Source: Planctomycetaceae bacterium (GTDB lineage: Bacteria; Planctomycetota; Planctomycetia; Planctomycetales; Planctomycetaceae). From it: a stretch of DNA of 6,821 bases. The notes beneath the pieces were generated by a model. The model had not been told where the DNA came from, did no database searches, and saw only the letters and a list, made by a program, of their open reading frames with translations. The stretch lies in NCBI GenBank assembly GCA_015487825.1, contig WFOZ01000912.1, positions 1 through 6,821 on the forward strand, written 5' to 3'. The position numbers were made by a program, and so were the translations under genes. This document shows, one piece after another, positions 1 to 6,821 of the stretch (the stretch's first letter is position 1; each line of letters opens with the position of its first letter).

Positions 1-1245
1 GTTGTATCACTCAGCGGGGATCGTATTTACGTTTTTGATGGAGCGTTGGAAAACTTCTACACCGATTGGAAACGTCGCGGCGAAATCCCCAAAGCACTCG
101 ATGATCGTTTCATTGCAGCGATTGATGTGAAGAGCGGCAAGGAACTCTGGAGGCATCGAACTGATGTCGTTGGCACGTGGCTTTCGTATGGTAAAGCAAA
201 AGATGTGATGCTGCTGGCGAATCGAAACGGTATCTCTGCATTTCGTGGAAAAGATGGTTCTGAACTCTGGAAGAAATACGCTGTCGGCAAAGGCTTCAAA
301 GGACACCCCGAAAACCTGTGGGATAAAATTATTGTCCTTAATGATCAAATCCTCGATCAAAGGGGACCGGGAAGAGCTTATGACTTGGAAACAGGCGAAC
401 CGATTTTGCGTACCAATCCGATTACCGGAAAACCGATCCCGTGGGAATTTACGAAGTCGGGACATCATTGCAATTACGCGATTGCGAGTCCCCACTTAAT
501 GACCTTCCGTGCGGCTGCGGCTGGATTTAGCGATATTGACAGTACGAATACGTCTCGACTGGAAGGGTTTCGCAGCGGTTGCAGAAACAGTCTCATTCCG
601 GCTGATGGCGTTCTTAATGCCCCGAACATGGCACACGGTTGCAGTTGTGGTTATTCGCTGTTTACTTCGCTGGCGTTGGTTCATCTCCCGGAAACAGAAG
701 TCTGGAGTTACAGTGCTCTTTCGCTTGATACCAAGAAAGATCAAATTCAACGCCTCGGCATCAACTTCGGCGCTCCCGGTGACAGACAAGCTAAGAATGG
801 AACGCTTTGGCTCGATTATCCCAATATCGGCGGTTCTTCGCCTGCTGTAGCCATAAAAGTTGCGGGAAAAAATCTACGATACTTCCATCAACATTCGATA
901 TTCGTCAAGCAGGGCGAAATGAAATGGGTCGCTGCTTCTGGTGTAGAAGGAGCTTCTTCGGTGACGGTGACTTTGTCGCCGGTTCCAACACAGGAAAAAA
1001 GCTATACCGTCCGACTCCATTTCTTGGAGCCGGATGAGAAACAATCTGGTCAGCGAGTTTTTGATGTCAGCCTGCAAGGTCAACCAGTTCTTCATAAACT
1101 GGATATCTCTGAGCAGGCAGGTGGGGCCAATAACGCAATCGTTCGTGAGTTCAAAGGAGTAAAAGCGAGTACGAAATTACAGGTCGACTTGATGCCGATT
1201 ACGGGAAGAACTTTGCTAAGTGGCATCGAAGTCGTTGCTGAATAG
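1..1245 (+). CDS. PQQ-like beta-propeller protein with C-terminal malectin-like domain (5' truncated)
   Basis: The reading frame is open from the first base, so the N-terminus lies outside the window; a TTG at 46 is internal, not the start. The visible 414 codons begin inside a propeller. Blades of the PQQ/BamB type are recognisable as AIDVKSGKELWR (about residues 40-51), SAFRGKDGSELWKK and AYDLETGEPI. A cysteine-bearing stretch follows (GCRNSLIPADGVLN, then HGCSCGYSL), which I associate with planctomycete propeller proteins. The last 120 or so residues resemble a malectin-type carbohydrate-binding module: YTVRLHFLEPDE, then RVFDVSLQGQPV and the ending LLSGIEVV. A cell-envelope or periplasmic role with sugar binding is inferred; no enzyme activity can be assigned, and PQQ binding itself is not shown. 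The gene ends in tandem stops TAG TGA and converges on the next gene with 6 nt between stops. Family confidence is high, function low. Confidence 0.88.
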   Translation, partial: VVSLSGDRIYVFDGALENFYTDWKRRGEIPKALDDRFIAAIDVKSGKELWRHRTDVVGTWLSYGKAKDVMLLANRNGISAFRGKDGSELWKKYAVGKGFKGHPENLWDKIIVLNDQILDQRGPGRAYDLETGEPILRTNPITGKPIPWEFTKSGHHCNYAIASPHLMTFRAAAAGFSDIDSTNTSRLEGFRSGCRNSLIPADGVLNAPNMAHGCSCGYSLFTSLALVHLPETEVWSYSALSLDTKKDQIQRLGINFGAPGDRQAKNGTLWLDYPNIGGSSPAVAIKVAGKNLRYFHQHSIFVKQGEMKWVAASGVEGASSVTVTLSPVPTQEKSYTVRLHFLEPDEKQSGQRVFDVSLQGQPVLHKLDISEQAGGANNAIVREFKGVKASTKLQVDLMPITGRTLLSGIEVVAE

Positions 1246-1251
1246 TGAGTC

Positions 1252-1515
1252 CTACTCTTGTTTTCCAGAACGGGAAAGCAGGTATTTGAGAAACGAGTAA
1301 ATTCCTGCGAATTTGTATTCGGGATCGACGTATTTTTCGATCACGTAAAACATGAAGTAGTAAATCCTGGCAGATGACCAGCTGATTAACACCAGCAGTA
1401 AAGTGATCTTCCACGAACGGGTTTCATAGATAATGAGAACAAAGCAGGTTAAGAGAATAACAAGGAATAAAAAACTTTTGAGATAGATCAACTTTTTATT
1501 TTCAAGATCTGCCAT
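1252..1515 (-). CDS. Small two-helix membrane protein of unknown function
   Basis: An 87-residue protein. It has two strongly hydrophobic segments, about residues 10-30 (rich in L, F, V, I) and 36-58 (KITLLLVLISWSSARIYYF), joined by a short polar turn. A charged and aromatic C-terminal tail follows, containing YVIEKYVDPEYKFAG and ending in basic residues. The likely topology is a helical hairpin with both ends on the cytoplasmic side, since Lys and Arg flank both ends. The ATG follows a weak GCAGG about 5 nt upstream. It starts 26 nt after the stop of the response regulator on the same strand, so co-transcription is likely. I do not recognise a named family. The composition is clearly that of a membrane protein and the opposite strand holds no competing gene. 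The function is unknown, and a link to the regulator's signalling is only a guess from position. Confidence 0.7.
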   Translation of the reverse strand: MADLENKKLIYLKSFLFLVILLTCFVLIIYETRSWKITLLLVLISWSSARIYYFMFYVIEKYVDPEYKFAGIYSFLKYLLSRSGKQE

Positions 1516-1541
1516 TGGCCTGCTTCGTTAAAAGCTTTGCT

Positions 1542-2234
1542 TCACTGTTGTTTTTGTTTCTCGTATCCACTTCGGCGGAACTCCAGGATTTTATGAATCA
1601 ACTCTGCAACATTTGAAGTTCCCATTTTTCCCATCATGTTGCCTCGATGAGCCTCTACCGTTTTGATTTTAATATTCAGTTTTTCGGCAATTTCCCGACT
1701 CAGAAATCCGTCAATAACCAAATCCAAAACTTCTTTCTCTCTTGGGGAAAGTGAAGAAATTAGATTGGCTGTCTGTATAATGTCCCGGTTCTTTTTTTGC
1801 AGTTCCCGACTGTAATCGAGTGCCTTGAAGACTCGTTCCACTATTTCCTCTTCTTTTGCAGATTTTAGAAGCAGATGATGGGCACCGTTTTTCATCGCCT
1901 CGACGACCTGTGGAACTTCCGCCTCGGCTGTTAAAATTAAAACCGGAAACATCGCATTTAACTTAATGAGTTGTTCCTGCAATTCGATGCCATCCATGCC
2001 CGGCATACGGATATCGATAATAGCACATCCATCCGCATGCGGATCAAGCTCCTCCAGGAATGCCGAAGCAGATTCAAAAGCTTTAATATTGAGATGAAAC
2101 GACTCCAGCATAAAGGTGAGAGACCTGCGCAGATCATCATCATCATCAATAATGAACACGACCTGCTCCTGGACCACTCGTTTTGCTTCGTCGTTGTGTT
2201 CCGGTTCTGAATTCAGGTTGTTGGAATCTAACAT
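1542..2234 (-). CDS. FixJ/NarL-type two-component response regulator (REC + LuxR-type HTH)
   Basis: A 230-residue cytoplasmic transcription regulator. The receiver domain covers about residues 24-140. It has an acidic run of five Asp (30-34, VVFIIDDDDDLRRS), the phospho-acceptor Asp74 in IIDIRMPGMDG, Thr102 in LILTAEAEV and the conserved Lys124. The usual Lys-Pro is Lys-Ser here. The LuxR/FixJ helix-turn-helix covers about 162-219 (LSPREKEVLDLV, then SREIAEKLNIKIKTVEAHR). Its K-TVEAHR and KMGTSNVAELI pattern matches the FixJ subfamily. No histidine kinase lies in the window, so its partner is unknown. The small membrane-protein gene follows 26 nt downstream. The start is unsettled. ATG at 2234 is used here but has no clear ribosome-binding site. 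An in-frame TTG at 2255 has AGAGG 4 nt upstream and would add seven residues. Family assignment is firm; the regulon is unknown. Confidence 0.94.
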   Translation of the reverse strand: MLDSNNLNSEPEHNDEAKRVVQEQVVFIIDDDDDLRRSLTFMLESFHLNIKAFESASAFLEELDPHADGCAIIDIRMPGMDGIELQEQLIKLNAMFPVLILTAEAEVPQVVEAMKNGAHHLLLKSAKEEEIVERVFKALDYSRELQKKNRDIIQTANLISSLSPREKEVLDLVIDGFLSREIAEKLNIKIKTVEAHRGNMMGKMGTSNVAELIHKILEFRRSGYEKQKQQ

Positions 2235-2252
2235 ATACTGCCAATTAATTAT

Positions 2253-2264
2253 CAAAAAGCCTCT
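2253..2264 (-). promoter_or_regulatory. Possible ribosome-binding site with TTG start for the response regulator
   Basis: Reading the minus strand, AGAGG (2264-2260) is followed after 4 nt by TTG (2255-2253), in frame with the regulator. The ATG at 2234 lacks a comparable site. The TTG also overlaps the TGA that closes a short upstream open frame (TTGA), an arrangement that often goes with translational coupling. Spacing is shorter than ideal and TTG starts are rare, so the choice is roughly even. Confidence 0.35.
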
Positions 2265-2675
2265 GATACAATATCAAACGGGTCTACTTCTTCGTTATCG
2301 TAAGCTCTTGCCCCTTCCTGTTTCAGATAACCCTCTTCCAGAAATACGCATACGTACACATATCGTATATACAGCCATTACCAGTTCACGTACAGTCACA
2401 TTTTCTTTAAAAAAAGAGGAAATTGTCTTTTTGAATGGTTTTAGTTTCTCTCATTTAAAGTCACTTCGGAATTTATACTAACGAGCATTGTTGTGAGAGG
2501 TTTTCAAATTTTGCCTCTTTTAAGGATAATTGCAATAAAATGTCGTTAGAAATTTCCAAAAGCATGAATTGAAATGGTTTGAGCAAATCGCCAGCGGACA
2601 CATCAGCAAAAACAGATGCCTTCAGTCGACGAGCAGAAGGATAACAGGTTTTTTCAAAATCGCTAAAACTCCCGG

Positions 2676-2705
2676 TTGACGGTTACTCTGTCGATGCTCT
2701 ATCTT
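2676..2705 (+). promoter_or_regulatory. Candidate sigma-70-type promoter for sat
   Basis: TTGACG (2676-2681, five of six consensus bases) and TATCTT (2700-2705, four of six) are separated by 18 nt. This would start transcription near 2713 and leave a leader of about 128 nt before the sat ATG, enclosing the inverted repeats at 2782-2832. It was found by eye only; planctomycete promoters are poorly characterised and such matches occur by chance. Confidence 0.3.
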
Positions 2706-2778
2706 CAGGCAACAGGAGTGGGGTAACGTAGCTCTGCTCATTGCTTCTTTTTTGTACTTTAAGATAGTGCAAGAATAA

Positions 2779-2803
2779 ATGTGCCGTTGTTGTAACGGCA
2801 ATT
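2779..2803 (+). promoter_or_regulatory. Inverted repeat / stem-loop in the sat leader
   Basis: TGCCGTT (2782-2788) and AACGGCA (2794-2800) are perfect complements around a 5-nt loop. AAT and ATT on either side extend the stem by three pairs if G2781 is bulged out. No T-run follows, so it is not an ordinary terminator. It lies about 40 nt before the sat start and could be an operator or a leader structure acting on sat expression. No ligand or regulator can be named. Confidence 0.4.
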
Positions 2804-2822
2804 CACTCTTAACAAGAGATAG

Positions 2823-2832
2823 TGAGTACTCA
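2823..2832 (+). promoter_or_regulatory. Perfect 10-bp palindrome just before the sat start
   Basis: TGAGTACTCA is a perfect palindrome ending 8 nt before the sat ATG. A weaker inverted pair, CTCTT (2806-2810) and AAGAG (2814-2818), lies immediately upstream. The palindrome sits where a ribosome-binding site would be expected, and no good Shine-Dalgarno sequence is present. It may be a dimeric repressor site or chance. Confidence 0.25.
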
Positions 2833-2840
2833 GATTTATT

Positions 2841-4100
2841 ATGAGCGATTTAATTCCCCCCCATGGCGGCTTGACAGAGCCGGTTTGCTGTACGGTTCCC
2901 GCTGATCAGGTCGAACAATTTCAAAATGACGCAGCTTCTCTGGTGAAGGTGCCGATGTCAGCAGCAGATGTTTCCAGCCTGTTCCGTATTGCAGATGGAA
3001 CACTCAGTCCATTGACTGGACCAATGGACATCGCCACTTACAACAAGGTCCTTGAAGAATCAGTCATCGAAAATAATGGCAACAAATATGCCTGGACGAT
3101 TCCGATTTCTTTCCCTGTCACAACAGAACTCGCAGGACAACTTAAAGCCGGTCAAACCGTTGCGCTCACCTGTCCTGAAGGAAAAATTGCAGGGACACTG
3201 GAAATCAGCGATGTTTTTGAATGGGACAAGCCAAAGTATTTGCAATCTGTTTATGGGACCGAGCGAACAGATCATCCCGGAGCAGATATGGTTCTCAAAG
3301 GGGATGCAGATAAAACGCATCTTTTGGGCGGAACTGTCCGGGCAATTCCTCAGCCGAAAAATGCTGCCTTTGGTGATTCCGTGTTGTCTCCTCGTGAAAC
3401 TCGCGCACTGGTCAAAGAAAAAGGATGGGATGCAGTTGTTGCATTTCAAACCCGCAACCCCCTGCACCGTGCCCATGAATATGCACTCGTTTATGCACTG
3501 GAAGTATTGATCCGTGAAGGAAAAAATGCGGGGGCGGTTCTCAATCCACTCATTGGCGAAACCAAAGGGGATGACGTCAACGCAGAAATTCGGATGCAGA
3601 CCTACGACAAGCTGATTTCCGATAAAGCTCTTGGCGATGGTGACAGCGACCCGGAATTGTGGGGACCACGCAACGAAGAAGTTTCAGATCGGGTTGTTCT
3701 TCTCGGCCTGGATATCAAAATGTTCTACGGCGGCCCCAAAGAAGCGGTCATGCACGGAATCTACCGTCAGAACTATGGCTACACGAATATCGTCATCGGT
3801 CGTAAACATGCCGATGCACCGTTCGCCGATGGCTCTGCGATCTGGGGTGATTTTGATGCACAGGAAATCTTCAATAACCTGGGTGGCGAACTGCAAATCA
3901 AACCGATCAACGTTGGCTTTGCCGCTTTCTACGAATCGCTGGGACGCGTCGACCTGATGGAAAATCATTCCGACGAAAAACCGGTCTTCATCTCCGGAAA
4001 AGCAGTACGAGCCACTCTTCAAAAAGGAGAGCAAGTCGATCCCCGCATCATGCGAGAGAGCACCTCAAAAATTCTCTCTGAAGTGATGAAGCAGGCGTAA
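2841..4100 (+). CDS. sat: Sulfate adenylyltransferase (ATP sulfurylase)
   Basis: This 419-residue cytoplasmic enzyme forms adenosine 5'-phosphosulfate and pyrophosphate from ATP and sulfate, the first step of sulfate activation; it can run in reverse in sulfur oxidisers. It is the single-chain Sat/Met3 type, not CysD/CysN. The N-terminal PUA-like part begins [15 protein letters not shown]. The catalytic domain carries [10 protein letters not shown] (203-212, the QxRN and HxxH elements), [10 protein letters not shown] (236-245), [10 protein letters not shown] (296-305), GRKHADAP (320-327) and SGKAVR (385-390). The length fits a stand-alone enzyme with no fused APS kinase. The usual GRDHAG is GRKHAD here. 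The ATG at 2841 fits the family N-terminus although no clear ribosome-binding site precedes it. No other sulfur-assimilation gene lies in the window, so assimilatory use is inferred only. A strong terminator follows. Confidence 0.97.
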   Translation: MSDLIPPHGGLTEPVCCTVPADQVEQFQNDAASLVKVPMSAADVSSLFRIADGTLSPLTGPMDIATYNKVLEESVIENNGNKYAWTIPISFPVTTELAGQLKAGQTVALTCPEGKIAGTLEISDVFEWDKPKYLQSVYGTERTDHPGADMVLKGDADKTHLLGGTVRAIPQPKNAAFGDSVLSPRETRALVKEKGWDAVVAFQTRNPLHRAHEYALVYALEVLIREGKNAGAVLNPLIGETKGDDVNAEIRMQTYDKLISDKALGDGDSDPELWGPRNEEVSDRVVLLGLDIKMFYGGPKEAVMHGIYRQNYGYTNIVIGRKHADAPFADGSAIWGDFDAQEIFNNLGGELQIKPINVGFAAFYESLGRVDLMENHSDEKPVFISGKAVRATLQKGEQVDPRIMRESTSKILSEVMKQA

Positions 4101-4553
<453 letters not shown>

Positions 4554-4593
4554 CAGCAGTCCCTGCGTCGTTGGACAGAGCAAGGAGATCTCT

Positions 4594-5316
4594 TTAAGCA
4601 GGCGGTTTCAAATGAAAGTCGATTACCAGCGGCAGGTGGTCTGAGGCGATGTGCGTGATTGGTCTTTTGACGATGCGGGCTTCGTGGATGTGAAACTCCC
4701 CTTTGATGAATGCTTTATCGAGGGCACCCATTGGCATGTAAGCCGGGAAAGAGCGGAATCGCGAGGGAGGCCGTGTGATTTGCGTGAAGCCTTTCGGCTC
4801 AAGTTGCCCTTTGCTCAATTGATTTCGCCAGTCGTTGAAATCGCCAACGATCATCGTTGGTAACTGCTCGCATTTATGAAATTGCTTTTGCGAGAAAAGA
4901 TGAGCGACCTGATTTTGACGCTGTTTTTCAGCCAGTCCCAAATGCCAGTTGACGAGTACAAATTCTCCTTCCGGGGAATCAATGACTGCAACTTGTGCAC
5001 CACGTTTTTTGCGATGAATCAGCTTCAGGCAGACATGCTCTATCGACTGGAACGGAAATCGTGAGAGAATGTAGTTGCCATAGCCTCCGGATTTGATTTT
5101 GTGGTTCCATTGAAAATCAGCCGCCTGATATCCGAAATACTCCTGAAGTAACTCCGGCTGATGATCAAACTTTGAACGTTTGACATGATGATCGACCTCT
5201 TGCAGGCAGATGATGTCGGGGTTTTCATGTTCAATGACATCGATAATTCGCTGCAATTGATACCGACGATCTCTGCCGCCGATTCCCTTGTGAATGTTAT
5301 AGCTTAATAATCGCAT
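4594..5316 (-). CDS. Endonuclease/exonuclease/phosphatase (EEP) family protein, YbhP-like
   Basis: A 240-residue protein with the whole metal-dependent EEP catalytic set: Asn7 in LSYNIHKG, Glu40 in ICLQEVD, GNYILSRFP (81-89), His125 in NWHLGL, Asp159 and Asn161 in VGDFNDW, and Asp226-His227 in ASDHLPL. These residues bind Mg2+ and activate water to cleave phosphodiester or phosphomonoester bonds. NIHKG, HLGL, GDFNDWR and a Phe-Pro then LDK/LDR stretch resemble E. coli YbhP as I recall it. DNA, RNA, nucleotide and phospholipid substrates are all possible. There is no signal peptide. An in-frame stop lies four codons before the ATG, fixing the earliest start; no clear ribosome-binding site is seen. 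It lies 130 bp downstream of the hydrolase gene on the same strand and converges on the protease gene with a 40-nt gap. Confidence 0.92.
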   Translation of the reverse strand: MRLLSYNIHKGIGGRDRRYQLQRIIDVIEHENPDIICLQEVDHHVKRSKFDHQPELLQEYFGYQAADFQWNHKIKSGGYGNYILSRFPFQSIEHVCLKLIHRKKRGAQVAVIDSPEGEFVLVNWHLGLAEKQRQNQVAHLFSQKQFHKCEQLPTMIVGDFNDWRNQLSKGQLEPKGFTQITRPPSRFRSFPAYMPMGALDKAFIKGEFHIHEARIVKRPITHIASDHLPLVIDFHLKPPA

Positions 5317-5354
5317 AACAGGTAATTATTACTCTTGTTTTTTACCATCCCGGC

Positions 5355-5379
5355 ACGACTGATTTGTTTTGACAGTCGT
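5355..5379. repeat. Inverted repeat between hydrolase and EEP genes
   Basis: ACGACTG (5355-5361) and CAGTCGT (5373-5379) are perfect 7-bp arms around an 11-nt loop. A second, AT-rich palindrome with 7-bp arms (CAAAATT, A, AATTTTG) lies at 5383-5397. Neither is followed by a T-run on the minus strand, so neither is a canonical terminator for the hydrolase. They could be a weak terminator, a processing site or part of the EEP promoter region. The rest of the 130-bp gap shows nothing else. Confidence 0.35.
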
Positions 5380-5446
5380 AACCAAAATTAAATTTTGTGT
5401 AAACTTAACGCACCTCGCAAAAAACTGATCGCTGGTAGTACCGAAA

Positions 5447-6751
5447 TTAATCATCCAGTTCAAACAGGTTCGCCAACCAGGGAACGGCTCGTTTGGGCCG
5501 GAAACAATGTTCCTGTACATCAACGTTTGCATAGGCAAAGTATTCTTGTGGTGTAAGGCCTTCGGGAAGTGGTTTGAAGTCGTACAGACGCGATTGAGGA
5601 TCGATATACTTTGTGTACTGGAAAACTTTCATGTTTTTTTCGACGCCGTTCAATCGATATGCCGCTCGAATTTTCTCCAATTGATTCGCCCTGCCGCCTT
5701 CAGTAAAAAGTAGTGGGCGTGGAGCAATCGACGCTTCCAGATCGGTTGCGTCACACCATTGATACAGGCCGGGAACAAGATGATGTGGAGGAGCCAGCAG
5801 CCCATTTTGGGCAATCGAACGCTCGATCCAGTTGCAGCAGAAATCATTGTGAATGACAGCTTTAACAAGATCAGGATAAAGCACTCCCAGTATGTCTGCG
5901 GGTTCTGAACCAAGCGAATGGCCGCAAACCGCAATACGATTTTTATCGACAAATCTTTGCCCGCTAACCCATTCCAGAATTTTGGCCTTCTGGAACGAGG
6001 AAATTCCCAGATAACTGCGTCCCAGCCAGATCGCATTCAGAGAAACATCTGAACGATTTCGGATATTGCTGTCGGTATCGTTGGTCGCCGGGTTGGCCAC
6101 GGCCACGCCTATCATTCCCCGCCTGGCAAAATGCAACGCCATGCGATTATCCTGCCACTTCCAGTCTGTTCTGTTTTTGACGTTGTTCTTTGCTTTGTTA
6201 CCAACTTCAGGAATTCCCACTAAACTCTCAAGACTCCAGCTGGAGCCGGGAAAACACATTACTGCAGGTGCAGGCGATTGTGGACTGACTCCATCGGGAA
6301 TAACGAGCATGAACGGGACAACGCAATATGGTTCAGGATAGGATTCCCATTTCTGAATCTGGTATCCATCTTTTTTGCGAATCCAAAGCCGTTTCGGAGG
6401 TGGCTGCTCGGTAACATCTGGAAATGCCATTAGTTCGAGTAGTTTTTTCCGGATAGCTTTCTGCCATGTGCCAAACTCATCTGCGTTCATGTTCGGATTG
6501 AAAGCAAGTTTCGGTGGATTATTCTTCATGAGCTGTTGAAGAAATCCTGCCGTGTCGATAAAGCGACCATCCTGCCGGGCACTCGAAAACACTTTGCGTT
6601 TTTCAGGTGAATGCTGTCGATCTTCTGCAACAAGCTGATCCGGCGACTGAGCGACCGAAGCAACTGCAGCTCCAATTCCGATTGCTCCAAGGAAGTCGCG
6701 TCGTTTAATTGAAGATGCTTCTGTTTTCTTCATCGAAAAGGCTTCCGTCAT
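5447..6751 (-). CDS. Tat-exported alpha/beta hydrolase (acetyl xylan esterase-like, Abhydrolase_7 type)
   Basis: A 434-residue protein. The N-terminus carries a twin-arginine signal: SIKRRDFLG with Arg17-Arg18, then a hydrophobic stretch GAIGIGAAVASVA (22-34), so export in folded form to the periplasm is expected. The mature part is an alpha/beta hydrolase. The nucleophile elbow is GHSLG with Ser279. A strand-loop MCFPGSSWS (165-173) could supply the oxyanion hole. The IAPRPLLFTEGG strand (342-353) leads to the acid position, and His415 in VQEHCFRP is the likely catalytic His. The layout resembles the dienelactone hydrolase/acetyl xylan esterase group; the substrate is probably an ester, perhaps on a polysaccharide, but is not shown. 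The acid is uncertain (Glu351 possible). ATG at 6751 has GAAGG 9 nt upstream; a second ATG at 6733 would still keep the signal. Confidence 0.9.
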   Translation of the reverse strand: MTEAFSMKKTEASSIKRRDFLGAIGIGAAVASVAQSPDQLVAEDRQHSPEKRKVFSSARQDGRFIDTAGFLQQLMKNNPPKLAFNPNMNADEFGTWQKAIRKKLLELMAFPDVTEQPPPKRLWIRKKDGYQIQKWESYPEPYCVVPFMLVIPDGVSPQSPAPAVMCFPGSSWSLESLVGIPEVGNKAKNNVKNRTDWKWQDNRMALHFARRGMIGVAVANPATNDTDSNIRNRSDVSLNAIWLGRSYLGISSFQKAKILEWVSGQRFVDKNRIAVCGHSLGSEPADILGVLYPDLVKAVIHNDFCCNWIERSIAQNGLLAPPHHLVPGLYQWCDATDLEASIAPRPLLFTEGGRANQLEKIRAAYRLNGVEKNMKVFQYTKYIDPQSRLYDFKPLPEGLTPQEYFAYANVDVQEHCFRPKRAVPWLANLFELDD

Positions 6752-6773
6752 ATTGCATTACCTTCAGAACACT

Positions 6774-6803
6774 GAATTACTGCTAGAGGTTCCCTGCTGT
6801 CAA
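6774..6803 (-). promoter_or_regulatory. Weak candidate promoter for the hydrolase gene
   Basis: On the minus strand a perfect TTGACA (6803-6798) is followed after 18 nt by TAATTC (6779-6774), a poor -10 match. Transcription would start near 6767, just ahead of the GAAGG ribosome-binding site (6765-6761). Only the -35 is convincing. Confidence 0.25.
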
Positions 6804-6821
6804 TATTTTGCCGGTTGAATA

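Larger units (their letters stand above)
2256..2840. other. Non-coding divergent region between response regulator and sat
   Basis: About 585 bp with no convincing gene, AT-rich especially at 2400-2560. It must carry the promoters for both divergent genes. On the minus strand a frame of 41 codons is open between stops at 2380-2378 and 2254-2252, with a GTG at 2359 as the only reasonable start. On the same strand a 39-codon ATG frame (2741-2622) has no family resemblance. ACGTACA occurs twice (2352-2358 and 2388-2394), and ATACG/CGTAT inverted copies lie around 2350-2368. Near sat there are a candidate promoter and three inverted repeats, listed separately. No tRNA or known riboswitch was recognised. 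Confidence 0.7.

Noticed and set aside
46..48. TTG as the start of the first gene
   Set aside because: The frame is open to base 1 and the residues before it (SGDRIYVFDGALENFY) continue a propeller blade, so the gene is truncated by the window edge.
2116..2481. 121-codon plus-strand frame opposite the response regulator and its upstream region
   Set aside because: Its first part is antisense to the regulator, it is low in complexity (Ser runs from the GAT repeat) and no domain is recognisable.
2622..2741. 39-codon minus-strand ATG frame upstream of sat
   Set aside because: Composition is not convincing, there is only a weak GAAG before the ATG, and it resembles nothing I know; frames of this size are expected by chance.
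3060..3476. 138-codon minus-strand frame inside sat
   Set aside because: It is fully antisense to a clear sat coding region and has no recognisable domain; a shadow frame.
4581..4596. AAGGAGATCTCTTT near-palindrome between the convergent protease and EEP genes
   Set aside because: Contiguous arms leave no loop for a stable hairpin and no T-run follows, so it is not supported as a bidirectional terminator.
6234..6245. 12-bp palindrome CTCCAGCTGGAG
   Set aside because: It lies inside the hydrolase coding sequence, has no loop and shares only a 10-mer with the sat terminator; explained by coding sequence.

Overview
The window looks like ordinary chromosome from a planctomycete, probably a Planctomycetaceae-type marine or aquatic lineage. 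This is inferred from three kinds of product typical of that phylum: a PQQ-type beta-propeller protein ending in a malectin-like domain, a Tat-exported alpha/beta hydrolase, and a small clan AA (retropepsin-like) aspartic protease. Base composition is moderate. No RNA gene, CRISPR array, insertion sequence, phage gene or other mobile element was seen.

Layout. (1) Positions 1-1245, plus strand: the 3' part of a beta-propeller/malectin gene that enters from the left. (2) 1252-2234, minus strand: a FixJ-type response regulator followed by a small two-helix membrane protein, probably one operon. It converges on gene 1 with only 6 bases between stop codons. (3) 2256-2840: a non-coding divergent region of about 585 bp. 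It holds a candidate promoter and inverted repeats before sat, and a 35-codon open stretch ending at the regulator's alternative TTG start. (4) 2841-4100, plus strand: sat, ATP sulfurylase, ending in a strong hairpin terminator (4115-4155). (5) 4173-4553, plus strand: a small clan AA aspartic protease whose start lies 17 nt after the terminator's T-run. (6) 4594-5316, minus strand: an endonuclease/exonuclease/phosphatase-fold protein resembling E. coli YbhP. (7) 5447-6751, minus strand: a Tat-signal alpha/beta hydrolase, with a weak promoter near the right edge.

The genes do not form one pathway. Sat activates sulfate to adenosine 5'-phosphosulfate but has no cysC, cysD, cysN or cysH beside it. 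The regulator has no histidine kinase beside it. The propeller/malectin protein and the exported hydrolase are both likely to act in the cell envelope on carbohydrate or ester substrates, but they are unlinked here. I see no convincing new multi-gene system. The points most worth a second look are the non-canonical GRKHAD motif in Sat, the terminator placed immediately before the protease gene, the overlap of a small ORF with the regulator start, and the inverted repeats in the sat leader.
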